From Congeria kusceri (Eukaryota; Mollusca; Bivalvia; Myida; Dreissenidae): a stretch of DNA of 64,000 bases. The DNA lies in assembly GCA_027627225.1 (NCBI GenBank), contig CM051026.1, positions 1,839,501-1,903,500 of the forward strand. Reading direction: 5' to 3'. The position numbers were made by a program, and so were the translations under genes. Below are positions 45,881-58,319 of the stretch, in pieces. Numbering within the stretch: the stretch's first letter is position 1; each line of letters starts with the position of its first letter. The notes under the pieces are model-generated. The model searched no databases. It was given only the letters and a program-made list of their open reading frames with translations, and was not told where the DNA came from.

Positions 45881-47925
45881 CTTTAAAAAATCTTCTCCAA
45901 TGAAACCGCAGGGCTCAGAGTTTTCATATATTGTGACATCCTCTAGAGGTCCTCTACAAAGATTGTTGAAATTATGCCCCCAGGGTCACATGGTTTATAT
46001 AGAATATACAGCAACATTACTTTAAAAATCTTCTCTTCTGAAATCGTAAGGCCCAGAGATGTCGTATTTGGCTGGTATCATCCTATAGTGGTCATGTACA
46101 AAGACTGTACAAATTATGTCCCTGGAGTAAAAGCGGGCCACGACCTGGGAGTTAGATGGTTTATATGGAATCTATAGCAAAATGCCTTTAAAAAATCTTC
46201 TCCTCTGAAACCGATAGCCACTAAGGTTTCGTATTTGGTATGTTTTATCATATAGTGGTAATCTACAAAGATTGTTCAAATAATGCCCCTGAGGTGAAAA
46301 CGGGCCACGCCCTGGGGGTCACATTTTTTATATAGAATAAAGCAAAATGACTTTAAAAAAAAAATGCAAGGCCTGTAACATTCTATAGTGGACCGCTACA
46401 CAGGTTGTTCAAATTATGCCCCTGAAGTTACAAATGGCCACGACCTGGGGGTCACATGGATGATATATACTTAAATAGCAAAATCACTTAAAAAATATTT
46501 TCCTCTGAAACCACAATGCCCAGAGGTTTCGTATTTGGGATGTAACATCCTATAGTAGTCCTCAAAGAATGTTCAAATTATTACCCTGCGGTCAAAACTG
46601 GCCACACCCTTGGGGTCACAGAGTTTATATAAACTTAAATAGCAATACGACTTTAAAAATCACCTCTGGAACCGCAAGGCACCTATATTTAATATTTGGT
46701 GTGTCACATTGTATAGTGTTTTGCTACAAAATGCGTTCAAATGATTCCCCTGGGGTAAAAACTGGACACGCCCCAGAGATCAGATGATATATATACACCT
46801 AAATAGCAAAATGATTTTAAAAAAGCCCTTACTTTGAAACCACAAGGCCCAGAGGTTTCCTATTTGGTATGTAACATTGTATACTGGTCCTCAACAATGA
46901 TTGTTCAAATTATGTCCCTGGGGTAAAAACTGTTCACGCCCCGGGGATCACATGGTTTATATACAATTAAATAGCAAAATAACTTAAACAATCTTCTCCT
47001 CTGAAACCGCAAGGCCCAGTTGTTTTATATTAGGTATAACACATTGTATAGTAGTCTTCTACAAAGATTGTTACATTGATGCCCCTGGGTTCAAACTGGC
47101 CATGCCCCAGTGGTCACATGGTTTATATAGACTAAAATAGCAAAATGAGAGTAAAACCTTCTCCTCTGTAATAGCTCGGAGGTTTCACATATGGTTGGTT
47201 TCGTACACGGTTTCGTATATGGTAAGTAACATTGAATACTGGTTCTCTTCAAAGAATGTTCAAATGATGCCCCTGGGGTAAAAACTGGCGAAACCCGGAA
47301 CAAAATCATTTTAAAAGTGTTCTCTTCTGAAACCGCAAGGGCCAGAGGTTTCATATTTTGAATATAGCATTGCATAGTGGTCCTTTACAAAGATTGCTTA
47401 AATGATGTCGCTGTGGTCAAACCTGGCCACATCCCGGGGTCACACGGTTTATATAGACTGAAATATCAAAATGATTTTAAAAATAATCTCTGAAACCCGC
47501 GGTGCCCAGAGGTTTGGAATTTGGTTGTAAACATTGTATAGTGGTCCTCCACAACGATTGTTTACATGATGCCCTTGGGGTTAAAACTAGCCACGCCCTG
47601 GGGGTCTCATTGTCTATGGACTTATATAGAAAAATAGTTTAAAAATCTGAAACCGCAAGGTACAGTGTATAGAGATCCTCTACAAGCATTGTTTAAATGA
47701 TGCTCCTGGGGCCACACCCAGGAGGTCACATTGTTTATATAGACTTAAATAGCAAAAGGACTTTAAAACTCTTTTCCTCTGAAACAGCATGGCCCACAAA
47801 AGTTTTGTGTTTGGTTTGTAGCACTGTATAGTGGTCCTCTACAAATAATATTCAAATTATGCTCCTGGGGTCAAAACTTGCCAAGCCCCAGGGGTCACAT
47901 GGTTTATATAGTACGAGAATTGTCC
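45881..47925 (+). repeat. array of about 13 diverged units, about 160 bp each
   Basis: Each unit carries TCTTCTCCTCTGAAACCGCA, AAGGCCCAGAGGTTTCGTA, a TATAGTGGTCCTCTACAAAG block, TTCAAATTATGCCCCTGGGG, AACTGGCCACGCCC and CACATGGTTTATATAGA, with many substitutions and indels. Starts of the GAAACC block lie near 45903, 46040, 46207, 46506, 46668, 46836, 47003, 47329, 47490, 47648 and 47780. The units are old and diverged. Short frames within them are not genes. Confidence 0.85.
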
Positions 47926-48397
47926 GGAAAGTTCGTAGACTTGTGTTGTAAAATGAAATAGTATAATCTTATAGCAATTTCGCTTTGAGTTCTTGCATTT
48001 TGATTACATTTTACCGCTAATTTTCAGTATTTCGATAATCTTAGCAACACAACTAAATGCACAGATGTGCGGAGCACTTCAAATTGTTCTGCCGTTTTTC
48101 AGTAGTAAATCAATTTTTAAACATTTCTTAATTTTTTATTTCCATGCGAATCGGCATTATTTTAACGCAACCTGATTATTAAAGTATATTTTAAGTGTGT
48201 GCGAAATCTAAACGTTTTATGACGTCAAATAAACAAACGCTTCAGAATATCGATAAAGGAGTTTGTTTCGCGAGTATACGAAAATGACGACATTTGACGT
48301 TCGTATGGAGCAGTGCAACGTTATAAAATTTGGATAAATACCTGTATGATTGCTACGGAATTTGTGATATAAGGATATGCGTATGCAAGGCGTTCCC
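47926..48397. other. non-coding stretch
   Basis: No exon was recognised between the array and the microsatellite. A CRE half-site GACGTCA lies at about 48221. Confidence 0.35.
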
Positions 48398-48472
48398 GTA
48401 TTAGTAGTAGTTGTAGTAGTAATAGCGGTAGCAGTAGCAGCAGCAGAAGTCGTTGCAGTAGTAGTAGTACTT

Positions 48473-48504
<32 letters not shown>

Positions 48505-48576
48505 TGTTGTTGTAGTAATAGCAGTCTTAGAAGTAGTAGTAGTAGCAGTTGCAGTAGTTGAAGTAGTAGCAGTTGA

Positions 48577-48624
<48 letters not shown>

Positions 48625-49099
48625 TGTAGTAGTAGTAGTAGATGTTGTAATAGTAATAGTAGTAGTAATAATAGTAGTAGTTGTTGCTGTTGATGTAAGA
48701 GCAGTAGTAGTAGTAGTAATAGTAATAATAGTAGTTGTAAGAGCAGTATTAGAAGTATTAGTAGCAGTATTAGTTGCTGTAGTAGTAGTAGTAGTAGTAG
48801 TAGTTGGTGTAGTAGTAGTAGTAGTAGTAATTGTAGAAGAAGTAGTAGTTGTAGAAGTAGCAGTAGTAGTAGTAGTAGTACTTGCTGTTTTGATGTAGTT
48901 GCAGTAGTAGTAGTAGTAGTAGTAGTGTGGTAGTAGTAGTCGTTGTTGTTGGTGTTGTTGTTGTTGTTGTTGTAGTTGTTGTTTTATAGTAGTCGTAGTA
49001 GTAAGGAAGGTTGTGTTAGTAGTATTGGAAGTAGTTGTAGTAGTGGTAGTAGTAGTAGGAATAGTAGTAGTAGTAGTAGTAGCAGTAGTAATAGTAATT

Positions 49100-49150
<51 letters not shown>

Positions 49151-49187
49151 ATAGTAGTAATATTAATAGTAGTAGTAGTAGTAGTAA

Positions 49188-49242
<55 letters not shown>

Positions 49243-49246
49243 TGTT

Positions 49247-49281
<35 letters not shown>

Positions 49282-49420
49282 TGTTGTTGTTGTTGTTGTT
49301 GTTGTAGTGGTAGTAGTATTATATGAAGTAGTAGTTGTAGTAGTGGTATTAGTAGTAATAGTAGTAGTTGTAAGAGTAGTAGTAGCGGTATTTGAAGCAG
49401 TATAAATTGCTTTAGTAGTT

Positions 49421-49462
<42 letters not shown>

Positions 49463-49486
49463 AAAGTAGAAGTAGTAATAGTAGTT
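48398..49486. repeat. giant (GTA)n microsatellite with TTG and GCA variants
   Basis: Nearly 1.1 kb of trinucleotide repeat, mainly GTA with interspersed GTT, GCA, GAA and TTG triplets. Phase is kept over most of its length, so it produces long artefactual frames (poly-Val or poly-Ser on one strand, poly-Thr on the other). Confidence 0.97.
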
Positions 49487-49529
49487 ATCATTATATCAAT
49501 ATTATTTTCGGTGTCATAGACAATTACGC

Positions 49530-49680
49530 AATTGCAATATCGTGTTCCATAGCTTCAGTTTTAAAATATATGTATTATGATGTACGATATGTTGCTTTAC
49601 ATTTGTTTGAAATAAATAGGAGCATTTGTTTAATATATAATGTCTGACGGAATTTAGGCGAAATTGTTTCATAAATGGTG
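49530..49680 (+). repeat. shared 3' flank of the (GTA)n element, copy 1
   Basis: GATGTACGATATGTTGCTTT, AATAGGAGCATTTGTTTAAT and TAATGTCTGACGGAATTTAG are also found immediately 3' of the second (GTA)n tract at 53770-53926. The microsatellite and this flank are therefore parts of one dispersed element. Confidence 0.85.
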
Positions 49681-49699
49681 TCTACAATTGTGACAATTG

Positions 49700-50160
49700 T
49701 GACGTCCGGTTACCTTCGTACCTCACTTCGTCTCCAAGATTCATCCCAATTTAGTACTAGATTAAGCGGATCCGCACCCTTTTTTTCGCCCCTCACAAGA
49801 AGGTGATTCGCCCCAGGATCACAGAGTACCACCAATGTGACGAGTATGAAAATCCACAGCCCCACATAGGGCGCCAATTTGTCGCAGGTTACTCTGGTAA
49901 AAATAGGGCGCAGTAAGAAGAAAAACAAAAAACACAATGACACGGTAACGTGTTGACTCGTTGAATGTCTATCTCTTACTCTTAACTCGAAATACAAAAC
50001 ACAACATCTTAAAAGACAAATACATATACGCATGATATATGAAATGAGATAAAATTAGATAAAATGAGATAAAATGATGCAGAAAAGAGAATTATTAACC
50101 TGGTAAAAATAGGACGCAGTAATGAGAAAAACACAAAACGAGTTAGTTAAGTGAAGTGCG
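49700..50160 (-). mobile_element. LTR-retrotransposon remnant with tRNA-Lys-like primer binding site
   Basis: On the minus strand, 49876 down to 49858 reads TGGCGCCCTATGTGGGGCT, matching 16 of 18 bases of the tRNA-Lys primer binding site (TGGCGCCCAACGTGGGGC). The sequence on its LTR side contains CTGCGCCCTATTTTTACCAG. A related piece, CTGGTAAAAATAGGACGCAG, recurs at 50099, suggesting an internal duplication or two LTR pieces. No gag or pol follows. Element ends were not determined. A minus-strand frame here (49710-50033) is not a known protein. Confidence 0.4.
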
Positions 50161-50240
50161 ATTGTCGATTTGGTGACATTAATGAAAATGGGCTACACAA
50201 CACACATAAAACAAATAGAGGCATGGCTAAGACGATATCT

Positions 50241-51150
50241 GTAGAATTAAAAAAAGCATGATCATAGTGGAAAATAGTTTTCAAAGTTTGATCAATGTTG
50301 AGTATATTTTAACATTGTTAAACATCGGTGATCATAGTTTTCATACATGTACTTGATGTATTTGACCATGGATGACCACAGTTTCATTCAATTACTCAAT
50401 TGTGAAATGTATTTTATCGACAATCACAATTTAATAGGTTACTTGTACAAGATAACATTGTTTGTTTTGAACCGACTGTTTCCAAATCTTAATTCATATC
50501 CAACATATTTTCTGTTCAAATTTGTCGTAACATTATTTTTTTCATTTCTGACAACTATCATATTTTCTGCCTTGATACCATTACAATTTTATTGGATTTA
50601 ATTGTATAATAAAATGACTCTTTTAAACTATTTGTTATTCGCATCGTGTGTGTACCCTTCTTTTAAACGAATCGATATTAAGCGCTCGGCATATAATGGT
50701 TATTTATACAAACATCTCTTAAATATCTAATGAAACATTATACCTATTCAATCAATTCTAAAGTATTTATTTTATGGTTAAATGGACATTGCAAACATTT
50801 ATTTTAGCACGGTTTCTGATGCCATCTGTACACGTTTGAAAGCAATTATTTACTATTAAAACGCTTCTCCGGTAGAAATCTTTATTTCGCTTTTAAATTA
50901 CAAGATTAATTTGTATCGTTTTGATTTAGATTTCACTACATCAGTGATGAATCATATATAAAAATAATCCCTAAACTTTCTTTATTTTGATATTGGCTAA
51001 ATACGAAGGAACTGAAACAATCATGATAATTAGAGTTCAAATTCCGTCATTATGTACTTAGCATGATTCACTAAATATGCCAGAAGATGGATACGTTTAG
51101 AAAGGTAAGACAGTCGCTAAGATGAACAAGCATAAAGTTTGATTATCGCA
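50241..51150 (+). repeat. dispersed repeat, uninterrupted copy
   Basis: This matches 27990-28697 joined to 34285-34440. At about 51003 the sequence CGAAGGAACTGAAACAA corresponds to the point where the LINE entered the other copy, so this is an empty-site paralogue. No protein is recognised, although short frames at 50347-50601 and 51139-51342 are open. Confidence 0.75.
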
Positions 51151-52485
51151 CTATCGATTGAAGCCTCGGTCATAACCGTATTGCGGAGTCCTTACGGCGA
51201 GCTTGTCCACAATGCCCGTACGAATTTCACCGTCTCTTTCGAAACGCAGTCGGTTGTCTTGCGATCTTTAAATCGTACGCTTTGTATGCGTTTAGTGGGT
51301 TGTGACCGAGGTATGAAAATGAAGAAATTCACAGAATTGTGAATTTTAACAGGGAATACAGTTTATAACAATACATAAATATAGCTGTAAACCTTTCTTC
51401 GCAAAAGAAAATCAAACAAAACAGGCGACATGCAGTATACCTGTTTTAACTTCCATATTCCCGTTTGTTAAAAGTATCTACCAGTGATATTGACAGTATT
51501 ACAATAGTTATGATGATGAGATAAAACCGTTTATCCAAATAATTTCGATTTTTGTCTGCATACGAGTTATGTCAATAAATAAAAGGGTTCTTGCACGTGT
51601 GTGTATGAAATTAATGCAATTACAAAATATAAAAGGAAATAATAAAATAAGGAATGTATTGATAATGAAAGCGAGAAAACAAAGAAGATGTATTCAGTTG
51701 AGTTGAGTGTTCAGTACATATCTGTATAACATATATCACACGTTTCTTTATCAGAAAATACCTGATATTTTGGCAATATCATCATTGGAATCTCGTTCGT
51801 TTTAGAACATTGTTTATGTTATTGGCTGCATTGAATGTCACGCCCTTGTCCATTATTCAAAAAGAGGTGTACAAGCTAGCCCCAGCATACATCACGAAGC
51901 AAAAAAGTCAGGTTTTACCAACTTAATATTTTGCATTTGTTTGTCTATTGCTGCGAACTGAACTCACACGCCGTCTAACATAACTGCCGTTGCCACATCG
52001 GCTGTTACAACGGTTTGCTTTTTACTACTGTGGAGACATAGATACAGACGCCACATTCTTGTACTCCCCTTCTTAATCAGGTCGTCACTAGACTGTGTAG
52101 TGGACTTTCTTCATTTAAATTGAGTGTACACATTAACATTTACACGATAAATGGTTACCAGAGATACACTACTTGTGTATGATGATGCTTCGTCTTTCTG
52201 ATCATTGTGTTGATTGTCTTGGTGAAGTCAGGTGTGGCGACCGTACACCGTTTTGGAACATGACGTTTACTCTTGCTTTCGGTGTCAAATTCTTCTGATT
52301 ACCAATACCATGTTTAATGCAATAAAAACACTACTCCCATTATGAATGTTATGTTATACGTTTAATCGGTCTAGTATATATAGCGGTTTTACAGAGGCAA
52401 TATCAGTTTCCACTTACAACATTAAAGCACATATTCATCACAGTGTAAAGACAATAAATTGTTGCAATGCCAAAAACATATTATT
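51151..52485. other. non-coding stretch
   Basis: No exon was recognised. The frame at 51139-51342 overlaps the end of the dispersed repeat and has no family match that I can name. Confidence 0.35.
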
Positions 52486-52489
52486 GTCC

Positions 52490-52935
52490 TATTTATATAC
52501 ATACATGAGGACATCAACGCCATCAATTGAAAATAGACAATTAAGACGCCAACAACAATTACATATATATAAATACTGGTTGACAACGTCAATATCCAAC
52601 AGCAGATACATAGATACCAGATGAAAACATCGCCATTAACAACAGCAACAGTTGCATGGACACTAGATGAAGACGACAGAACCAACAAAAAATGCATCTG
52701 CATTTAATGAATCATCAACAACAACAACAATTGCATGGTCACTTATTAATGACGTATTCACCACCAACAACACAATGGATACATGGGCGGTACATGAATA
52801 CATAAACGGCAACAACGGATTGTAAGGACACTAGATGAAGACGTCGACAGTAACAACAGTTACACATGCACTAGTTGAAGACGTCAACAACATCATCAAA
52901 CGCATGTGCACTATATGAAGTCAACATTCTATGAT
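52490..52935. repeat. degenerate tandem repeat rich in CAACA and GAAGACGTC motifs
   Basis: Units of about 65-75 bases share CAACAACAATTACAT or CAACAGTTGCATGG, GACACTAGATGAAGACG and GACGTCAACAAC. They are strongly diverged. Confidence 0.55.
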
Positions 52936-53508
52936 TGATACTATACATGTACATTTACCAGTATATTACAATGACCACCCCAAATTTATTCAGTCGTATT
53001 TGCCAATACAATGTTATCATCAATGAGACGATTCAATACGAAATCGAATACGGTAAATGTGTGTTTCAAACTCTGACGTATTGTTCGAATAAATGAAGCG
53101 ACGTCTGGTGATGGATTCTTCAGAAATTATGTTTGATTAACCGGTCTCAGAAAGCCAGATTATTCGTAAATATTAACTTTAAATTACAAACGACAACGTT
53201 ATTTGTAAGTAATTGCACTTATTGTATCGTTTTATCAACTAATTAAAATTGTATGAAAGTAAAAGTGATTGTTGAGTCATGTTCAGTTATAGATTAGATT
53301 ATCATTGTTCACATTCGCTATCTTGATACTTAAACATATATGTAGACATATATAGACATATAGACTTTGGCAAATTGATTTATGATAAAGTCATGAACAT
53401 CAGCAAGAATAATACGCAGATTTATTAAATTAAAAGAACGGGAATCGTGATTGGATAATATCCAGGTAATCAAATACACTTAGAAAGATGGGTATTCACT
53501 TGTTTCAT
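52936..53508. other. non-coding stretch
   Basis: No exon or repeat was recognised apart from a short ATATAGACATATA run near 53340. Confidence 0.35.
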
Positions 53509-53540
53509 GTTGTTGTAGAAGTAGTAGAAGTAATAGAAGA

Positions 53541-53597
<57 letters not shown>

Positions 53598-53767
53598 TGT
53601 TGTTGTTGTTGTAGTAGTAGTAGTAGTAGTAGTAGAAGTAGTAGCAGTAGTAGTAGTACTAGAAGTAGTAGTTGTAGTAGTAGATATAATAATATTAGTA
53701 GTAGTAGTAGTAGTTGTTGTAGTAGTAGATATAATAATATTAGTAGTAGTAGTAGCTGTTGTAGCCA
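53509..53767. repeat. second (GTA)n microsatellite
   Basis: About 260 bases of GTA repeat with TTG and GAA variants. It includes a 50-base direct duplication containing GATATAATAATATTAGTAG near 53682 and 53728. Confidence 0.95.
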
Positions 53768-53769
53768 TT

Positions 53770-53926
53770 AGCAATATTGTGTTTGATAGCTTCAGTTTTA
53801 AATTATGTTTAGTATGATGTATATGATGTACGATATGTTGCTTTACATTTGATTGAACTAAATAGGAGCATTTGTTTAATATATAATGTCTGACGGAATT
53901 TAGACGAAATTGTTTGATAGGTGGTG
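53770..53926 (+). repeat. shared 3' flank of the (GTA)n element, copy 2
   Basis: Same sequence as 49530-49680 with few differences. It shows that the two microsatellites derive from copies of one element about 4.3 kb apart. Confidence 0.85.
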
Positions 53927-54209
53927 AAAAAATATCTAAAAAGCTCCAATCTTACTATCAAAAAAGTATCAAGTTCAAAAACTTCTCTGTACAAATAAAC
54001 ACCATTGGATAAAATCTTAACACGTTTCGCAATGATGCCAGCGTCAGATTTGTAGTTAATATGTCTCAGTCTGTTGTTTGGCGATTGGGTTCCAATTCCA
54101 AGTTCCCACGCATGTGAGTTTTGTGGTTGAGTTTCCTTTGGGCATTCCGGTTTCAAGACCAGTGATTTATCGGAAAATATCAGTGAAATAAAATTGGTAA
54201 TTGACTGTC

Positions 54210-54252
54210 TGAAACAGTGAAAATTATCACTCCGGTAAGTTTCACTGTTTCA
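54210..54252. other. perfect 13-bp stem hairpin
   Basis: TGAAACAGTGAAA at 54210-54222 is perfectly complementary to TTTCACTGTTTCA at 54240-54252, with a 17-base loop. It may be the core of a small inverted-repeat element. Related CAGTGAAA motifs also flank it at 54181 and 54283. Confidence 0.6.
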
Positions 54253-54259
54253 CACTGGT

Positions 54260-56224
54260 TCCCGATTTAATACAGTGAATGAAACGGACTACCAACGATG
54301 CAGGGCCCAAATTGTAACGTCATGACGCGATTTTTTTTTTTCAAATTAAACGCAGATCAAGATCACAAAAAAAGTAACAAAACAAAACGGCGTAAACAGC
54401 ATACAATGATAACATGAAAAGAAAATTGTGTAGGTTTCGGCAGAATATTGATCTTGTGCCACTCGTAAAAATATAAATGTATATGATAACTCATAAATTA
54501 AAATCGATATTCTACTGAATATAACAAATATCCTCTATGTAATTTAAGAATCTTATATCAAATGCAGTTTATACATTTAAGATCTAACATTTCTAAGGTT
54601 TCTATTATGGTTAGCAGTAATGATACGACATCATTCTTTTACAATTAAAATATTTTTATATTTGGTCATTTTCGCCATACATTATAAACAGTGGCATTAA
54701 CAGTGGTGCTATTATTGTAATTAAAAACTTAAAAAACTTCATTAAAAACTTGTAACAGTTGTACTGTATTTCTAACAAATAAACCGTACTGGTATTAACT
54801 TTACGTACATTATAAAGGCTGCATGATAATAGAACATTAATGCAATGGATTAGTGTGAATAAATATGTTTTACATTCAATAACATTTGTGGAAGGTAATA
54901 CAAATATATATTGGAACAATCATATACAAAAATTGTGTGATTACCTGCGTGGTATATCACCATGTTCTGCTTTCCAGCCAGCAATCAAATATGGGATATA
55001 TATCGGAATATCGGCATGATACCTTTCCGTCATCACTAGCCAGCAAGTACACATCGGATAGGCATATCGTCCCGTCGTTGGCTTATCGTTAGAATTGCTC
55101 GTAATGTATCTCTGTCTGATAGGGTTTAGGTGTAAAATAAATAGTAGATATATGTTCATTTGTGATATATGTAAATCTGACAAACATATCCAGAAATGCA
55201 TGGTATTTCTTGTCCATGTGTTACTTTCTTTGTCAATTTTGTGCAGGATGTTTCATGTAAACATTGATCTCCCTGGAAACCCATCCCCTCTTAACTGCTG
55301 GGTCAGAACACGTTGTTGAAGTTCACTGCTATTGGTGTGAGCACGCTATTTGCAAGTTGTTAAGCAGTCTCTTGTATTAGTATGTCTTATAGAACATTAA
55401 GTACAGTTTTCCCAACTCTAATAAGTTAAGTATATATTTTCTGACTTAACATTAGCATGTGTAATATAGTTACAACTTCGTAGAATAATATGTTCTTGAA
55501 CTGGTGATAGCATATTACTATAAGTATTGATTGACTAATAAATTGCTGTTGCTGTGACCTAACCTTGCCTTAAACCTCTCATCCAAACAATACATTTGCA
55601 TTACAAATTCAACTTAAATGCTTTTTAAAAGCATAATTGCCCTGCCGAATGGTAAAACTTTGTCGACAGGATATCGCTCTTGATTTCGGGCCGATATTGA
55701 AGATATCAGATAGATATCTTACCAATGTTAATATTTTTGGGGGGTTATTTCTTAGTATAATTCGTTTATTAAAAAAGCAAATTAGATTAATAAACTATCT
55801 CTAAAATGTATCCAAATTTGAAAATATTTTCATTTAAGTCCAGAAGGAAGGATGTTCTAAACGTTTAATCCATTCAAGTTCTGAAATGCATTTTGCTTTT
55901 ACTTGATATTTACTAGAAGGTACATTATTAAAAGTTGACTGTTTAACCGTTTGAACTGAAACATAACGGATACATGTAGCATGACCGTTTGTGTTGCATA
56001 TTGGTAAACAGTATAAAATGATAGCATTGTTAATAAATTGTAAATGTTCTCTGATAAGAAATGTTAACAATCAATTCAACTGACCAGTAAAGCACCACGA
56101 AAGTAGGCAGTTTAAGTTATAACATCAATAACCTGCATAGACTTTTATGAAACATTACTTGTCATATTAACGGGCTATTCTAGATTAATAATTGAATGAA
56201 CCTACTAGTAGTTTTTCTTTAAAG
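54260..56224. other. non-coding stretch
   Basis: No exon with convincing splice sites was found. GATATC-rich palindromic sequence lies at 55690-55730. Confidence 0.4.
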
Positions 56225-58074
56225 TGTGACCCTGGTGCACGAGTTCTTTCAACAACCGAGGATAACATGTCGCCAAAAACATACGGGATTAACGAAGCTG
56301 AAGAAGAAAGTTTGTATAGAAGTTTGGATGTCTTAAAGGTCTCTGTGCACATTACGCTAGAAAATTGTATACATCATGAATTTCGTAAGTAATTTTCTGG
56401 AATTTACTAACACTTTGTCTGCAATTACTTATACATGTACGAGGCCTGTCTCTGCATAGTGTATAATTGTAAAAAAAAACAGATAATAATATCATTATGT
56501 TATTTGTTTTAGTATGAATTCTTGTAATAAAATTATCTCTTACATTAATTGACTGAATTAAATACTTAAAATTCTAAGCACATTTGTGAATTTCAAAGGT
56601 TAGGTACGACCTTTTTTATTGGTGTAATAGATATCGTGGCAGCATGCAGGAACTGAAATATGTGTCATTCATAAGGACCCTTCTGTTTCTTTTACATAAA
56701 TTATTGTAAAAAACACAGCGATGCGTCATTAAGCGACTTTTTATTGTACTGACTTCACGTCAACTGCTTTCTTGATGGATTGTGTATATAATAATGTGCT
56801 TCAGCATTGGAATTTTGACGTCAAATGAAGCACTGGAAATCCGATTCGTAATAAAAACAGAATAACACATGGACAAATTATAAATGAAATTAAATCATCA
56901 GAAAGCATACAAAGTAAGTTGTGCATTTACACGCTATAAAAGATGTTTTCAGCTGGGTAGAGAGACGGCTTACAAAAGACATATTGTACCTCTTATGTTG
57001 AACAATCAATTAACTTTGGATGGTAACTTACAGGGATGAAAATATGTAGGAAACTCAGTAAATGATTTGTTGTTTTATATACTCATGTAGTAGAATAACG
57101 AATGGACATTATGTTGAGAATTAATAAGTGCGTGACGTCATGACGTGTATTATATTGACGTTTTGCGGGCCGCATCGCTGTATGCTTTGTTTAAAAAAAT
57201 GATACAATTCATTGTTTTGCAGATACACATGTATTGATATTAATTGTAAGATGCTTTGCTGCATTTAATCAATCGTGATTTTAAATGTTGTTGTATGATG
57301 ATGTTATAAACTAGATGTCAATAATAACACTCTATTTCTGAAACAACACTCGTACTTAACATGGTCTTACATTCTTCAACTTGTATTTGAAATTTGTAAA
57401 GGCCTCCAATATTTAAAAATCGCGTCAACACAAATGCTGTATTGGAAGTCTAGAAGCGAATGCAGGTCATAGTATATATTAAACATATTTTGAAATCAAT
57501 TTTCGTCATAAAGCAAATGTGACTTGCTCAAAACTTTAACGGCCAATTAAGCTAGCATACGTTAATATTTAAATGAAAATATTAACATGCATATAAATTA
57601 TATTCTACATGAATGTTCAGGCTTTTATAATGTTTGATAAACAAGTTGCTCCTAATATACAATGTTATTTATATATATAGTTAACATGGCGTCAGCTCAA
57701 TTGGCCATTTAAGTTTAGAGCAACTGAAACCGTATGTAAAAGAAGTAACACAATGCGATCTTGTCCGATTATCCATAAGTGCGCTCTGTATTCATATTAA
57801 CCGTTCTCCATTACTGTAGTTAAGCGAGTTGTGGCTGTTTATTCGCCTCGAATATCTGCATACATACATACATTTGATTTATCGGATTGTAAGAGGTAAA
57901 ATACTACACTTATACATGTATATATCTGATTGTCTATAATTGTATACAGACAAAAAGGATAACATGAAACATAAGCGATATCTTCGACAATGCCACGATG
58001 TTGCTATACTGAGTACGGATGGCTACACGAATCATTGCGATGCTTTTGAAGGAGCAACTATCTCGTATTGGTAG
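56225..58074 (+). CDS. possible two-exon gene of unknown function
   Basis: Exon 56225-56384 follows TTTTTCTTTAAAG and ends before the consensus donor GTAAGT. It reads CDPGARVLSTTEDN then MSPKTYGINEAEEES and leaves phase 1. An in-frame ATG lies within it (MSPKT). Exon 57950-58074 follows TGTATACAG and is open only in phase 1. It reads HKKDNMKHKRYLRQCHDVAI, then LSTDGYTNHCDAFEGA, and reaches TAG at 58072, just before GTACGT. From the internal Met the protein would be about 80 residues. The phase match and donor quality support it, but no family is recognised. The 1.6 kb intron contains a CRE at 57133-57140. It may be only part of a longer gene. Confidence 0.38.
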
Positions 58075-58307
58075 AGGTACGTTTCGAGCTAATAAATTGA
58101 CAAGTTACTCATGAGATTTTGGCCAAGTCACTGACGCCATTCAACCAAAACCACAACACAATTTTAGGTTGCAGGACCGAGTTCGATAGTCGACCGTAGT
58201 GACCTGCACCAAAACCTATTGCCTGACAGCAATACTGCCCTCCGTGCCGTACCATAATTTAAGTAATATATTTGCTCGTGCGTTTACAGATTCACAAAAC
58301 TGTACCG

Positions 58308-58319
58308 AAAATGGCGGCA
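58308..58319 (+). promoter_or_regulatory. YY1-like site
   Basis: GAAAATGGCGGC matches the YY1 core. It lies 234 bases after the candidate exon ending at 58074. No downstream exon is recognised, so its role is unclear. Confidence 0.22.

Noticed and set aside
48217..49491. Very long minus-strand frame of mostly Thr, with plus-strand poly-Val and poly-Ser frames
   Set aside because: All are translations of the (GTA)n microsatellite and have no other protein features.
49710..50033. 107-codon minus-strand frame with a hydrophobic centre
   Set aside because: It overlaps the primer binding site and LTR-like sequence and is better explained as non-coding retroelement DNA.
53488..53817. Poly-Val or poly-Thr frames
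   Set aside because: Same artefact from the second (GTA)n tract.
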